DNA from: Janthinobacterium sp.
GTDB taxonomy: Bacteria; Pseudomonadota; Gammaproteobacteria; Burkholderiales; Burkholderiaceae_D
Length of the DNA stretch: 55,157 nt
Reading direction: 5' to 3'
Assembly (NCBI GenBank): GCA_025356595.1
Contig: JANXSQ010000159.1
Coordinates: 1-55,157 of the forward strand
In this document: piece after piece, positions 54,383 through 55,157 of the stretch
Position numbering within the stretch: position 1 is the stretch's first letter
How the letters are laid out: each line of letters starts with the position of its first letter
Translations under genes and position numbers: made by a program
Notes under the pieces: generated by a model
Seen by the model: the letters and a program-made list of their open reading frames with translations, nothing else
What the model was told of the DNA's origin: nothing
Databases searched by the model: none

Positions 54383-55157
54383 ATGATCGACTACCACAGC
54401 AGCGACACGCATCTCGTCACCCTGCGCATCGACGCGCGCGCCGTCAACCCCTTGAGCCGGCGCTTCCAGCAGGCGCTGGAGGGCGCGCTGGACCGGCTGG
54501 ACGGCGCGGCGGCGCAACTGCGCGGCGTCGTGCTGCGCTTCGACAACGCGGCGCCGCCCGGCGGCCACGAACTGGAGCACCTGCTGGCCCTGACGCCAGC
54601 CCAGGCGGACGACTGCATGGCGATGCTGGCGCACTACAACGCCTTGTTGCGCCGCCTCGAAACGCTGGGCCGGCCGGTGGTGGCCGCGCTGGCCGGCCCC
54701 ATCCACGGCCACGCCCTGGGCCTGGCGCTGGCCTGCCCGCGGCGCGTCGCCCTGCGCGGCGCCAGCCTGCGCCTGCCCGAGGTGACGATGGGCTTGACGC
54801 CCTCCGGCGGCGCGCTGGTGCGCATGGTGCGCAGCATCGGCCTGAAGGCGGCGCTGCCCCTGCTGCGCGACGGCTTGGCGCTGGACGCCGCGGCGGCCCT
54901 GCAAGCGGGCCTGCTGCACGGCGTCGCCGCCGACGCGGACGCCCTGACGGCGCTGGCGCACGGCGCCGCCGACGCCGCCTCCGCCCCGCCGCAGCCCTGG
55001 GACGAGCCGGACTACCGCATGCCCGGCGGCGCGCCCGGCGCGGCGCAATTGCATATGCTGCTGTTGACGGCGCCGGCGCTGCTGCGCGAGCAAACCGGCG
55101 GCCTCTACCCGGCCCCGGAGGCGGTGCTGTGCGCGATGGTCGAGGGGGGGGGGGGGG
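54383..55157 (+). CDS. enoyl-CoA hydratase domain, probable start of a FadB/FadJ-type protein (cut by window end)
   Basis: An open frame starts at the ATG at 54383 (AGGAAG upstream) and has no stop before the window ends. The crotonase fold is seen in [24 protein letters not shown] and [16 protein letters not shown]. The Glu of LPE is present, but the first catalytic Glu of FadB falls in GLALAC and appears to be missing. The last readable part ([15 protein letters not shown]) matches the linker of multifunctional FadB/FadJ proteins, so a 3-hydroxyacyl-CoA dehydrogenase part probably follows. The final glycine codons come from an artefactual G-run. Confidence 0.8.
   Translation, partial: MIDYHSSDTHLVTLRIDARAVNPLSRRFQQALEGALDRLDGAAAQLRGVVLRFDNAAPPGGHELEHLLALTPAQADDCMAMLAHYNALLRRLETLGRPVVAALAGPIHGHALGLALACPRRVALRGASLRLPEVTMGLTPSGGALVRMVRSIGLKAALPLLRDGLALDAAAALQAGLLHGVAADADALTALAHGAADAASAPPQPWDEPDYRMPGGAPGAAQLHMLLLTAPALLREQTGGLYPAPEAVLCAMVEGGGG
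55144..55157. other. run of 14 G at the window end
   Basis: The last 14 bases are all G, directly after a normal coding stretch. Terminal poly-G is typical of reads from two-colour sequencing chemistry running without signal, so this is probably a contig-end artefact. Confidence 0.7.

Overview
The window is 55 kb of GC-rich DNA from the chromosome of a Gram-negative betaproteobacterium. Oxalobacteraceae of the Massilia/Duganella/Janthinobacterium group is my best guess from gene content and codon use; no rRNA or other phylogenetic marker is present. Most genes are ordinary chromosomal genes in small operons closed by clear hairpin terminators.

Left part (1-15.8 kb). An operon for threonine and serine breakdown (kbl-tdh-sdaA) lies opposite an XRE-cupin regulator. 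Next come a large fusion of a MerR regulator, TipAS-like regions and a SAM methyltransferase with its own MerR-type promoter, and a secreted prolyl oligopeptidase. A cyclic-di-GMP cluster follows: an amicyanin-like copper protein in an operon with a membrane GGDEF-EAL enzyme, a divergent EAL-CBS-GGDEF enzyme preceded by an overlapping 18-codon leader peptide, and a protein of twelve Sel1 repeats.

Middle part (16-31.9 kb). A metal-uptake operon encodes a small Cys/His protein, an outer-membrane channel, a binding protein and a permease, but no ATPase. It is followed by a 164-bp long-hairpin element, a DEDDh exonuclease with a YegD-like Hsp70, a LacI-family regulator and a YidB protein. An RND efflux operon framed by two DUF2892 membrane proteins faces an ArsR repressor whose cysteine spacing matches the persulfide sensors BigR and SqrR. 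A DUF4188 protein and a chemoreceptor end this part.

Accessory part (about 31.9-43.2 kb). This stretch has large, AT-richer non-coding gaps. It holds an ABC exporter pair, an IS110-family transposase remnant, two proteins I do not recognise, a (GCGGAC)9 microsatellite, a TonB-dependent receptor, a YjjJ/HipA-type kinase, and the C-terminal stub of a tyrosine recombinase beside a tRNA-Val(CAC) gene. It looks like the worn remains of a genomic island next to a tRNA.

Right part (43.2-55.2 kb). Chromosomal genes resume: dnaQ, rnhA and a methyltransferase, with gloB divergent from them at a gap of only 20 bp; malate synthase with a divergent LysR regulator; a cold-shock protein, an Hpt protein and upp. 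A fatty-acid degradation locus follows (TetR, AidB-like acyl-CoA dehydrogenase, thiolase, enoyl-CoA hydratase-like domain), with a 16-bp palindrome over the likely thiolase promoter. The sequence ends in a run of 14 G that looks like a contig-end artefact.
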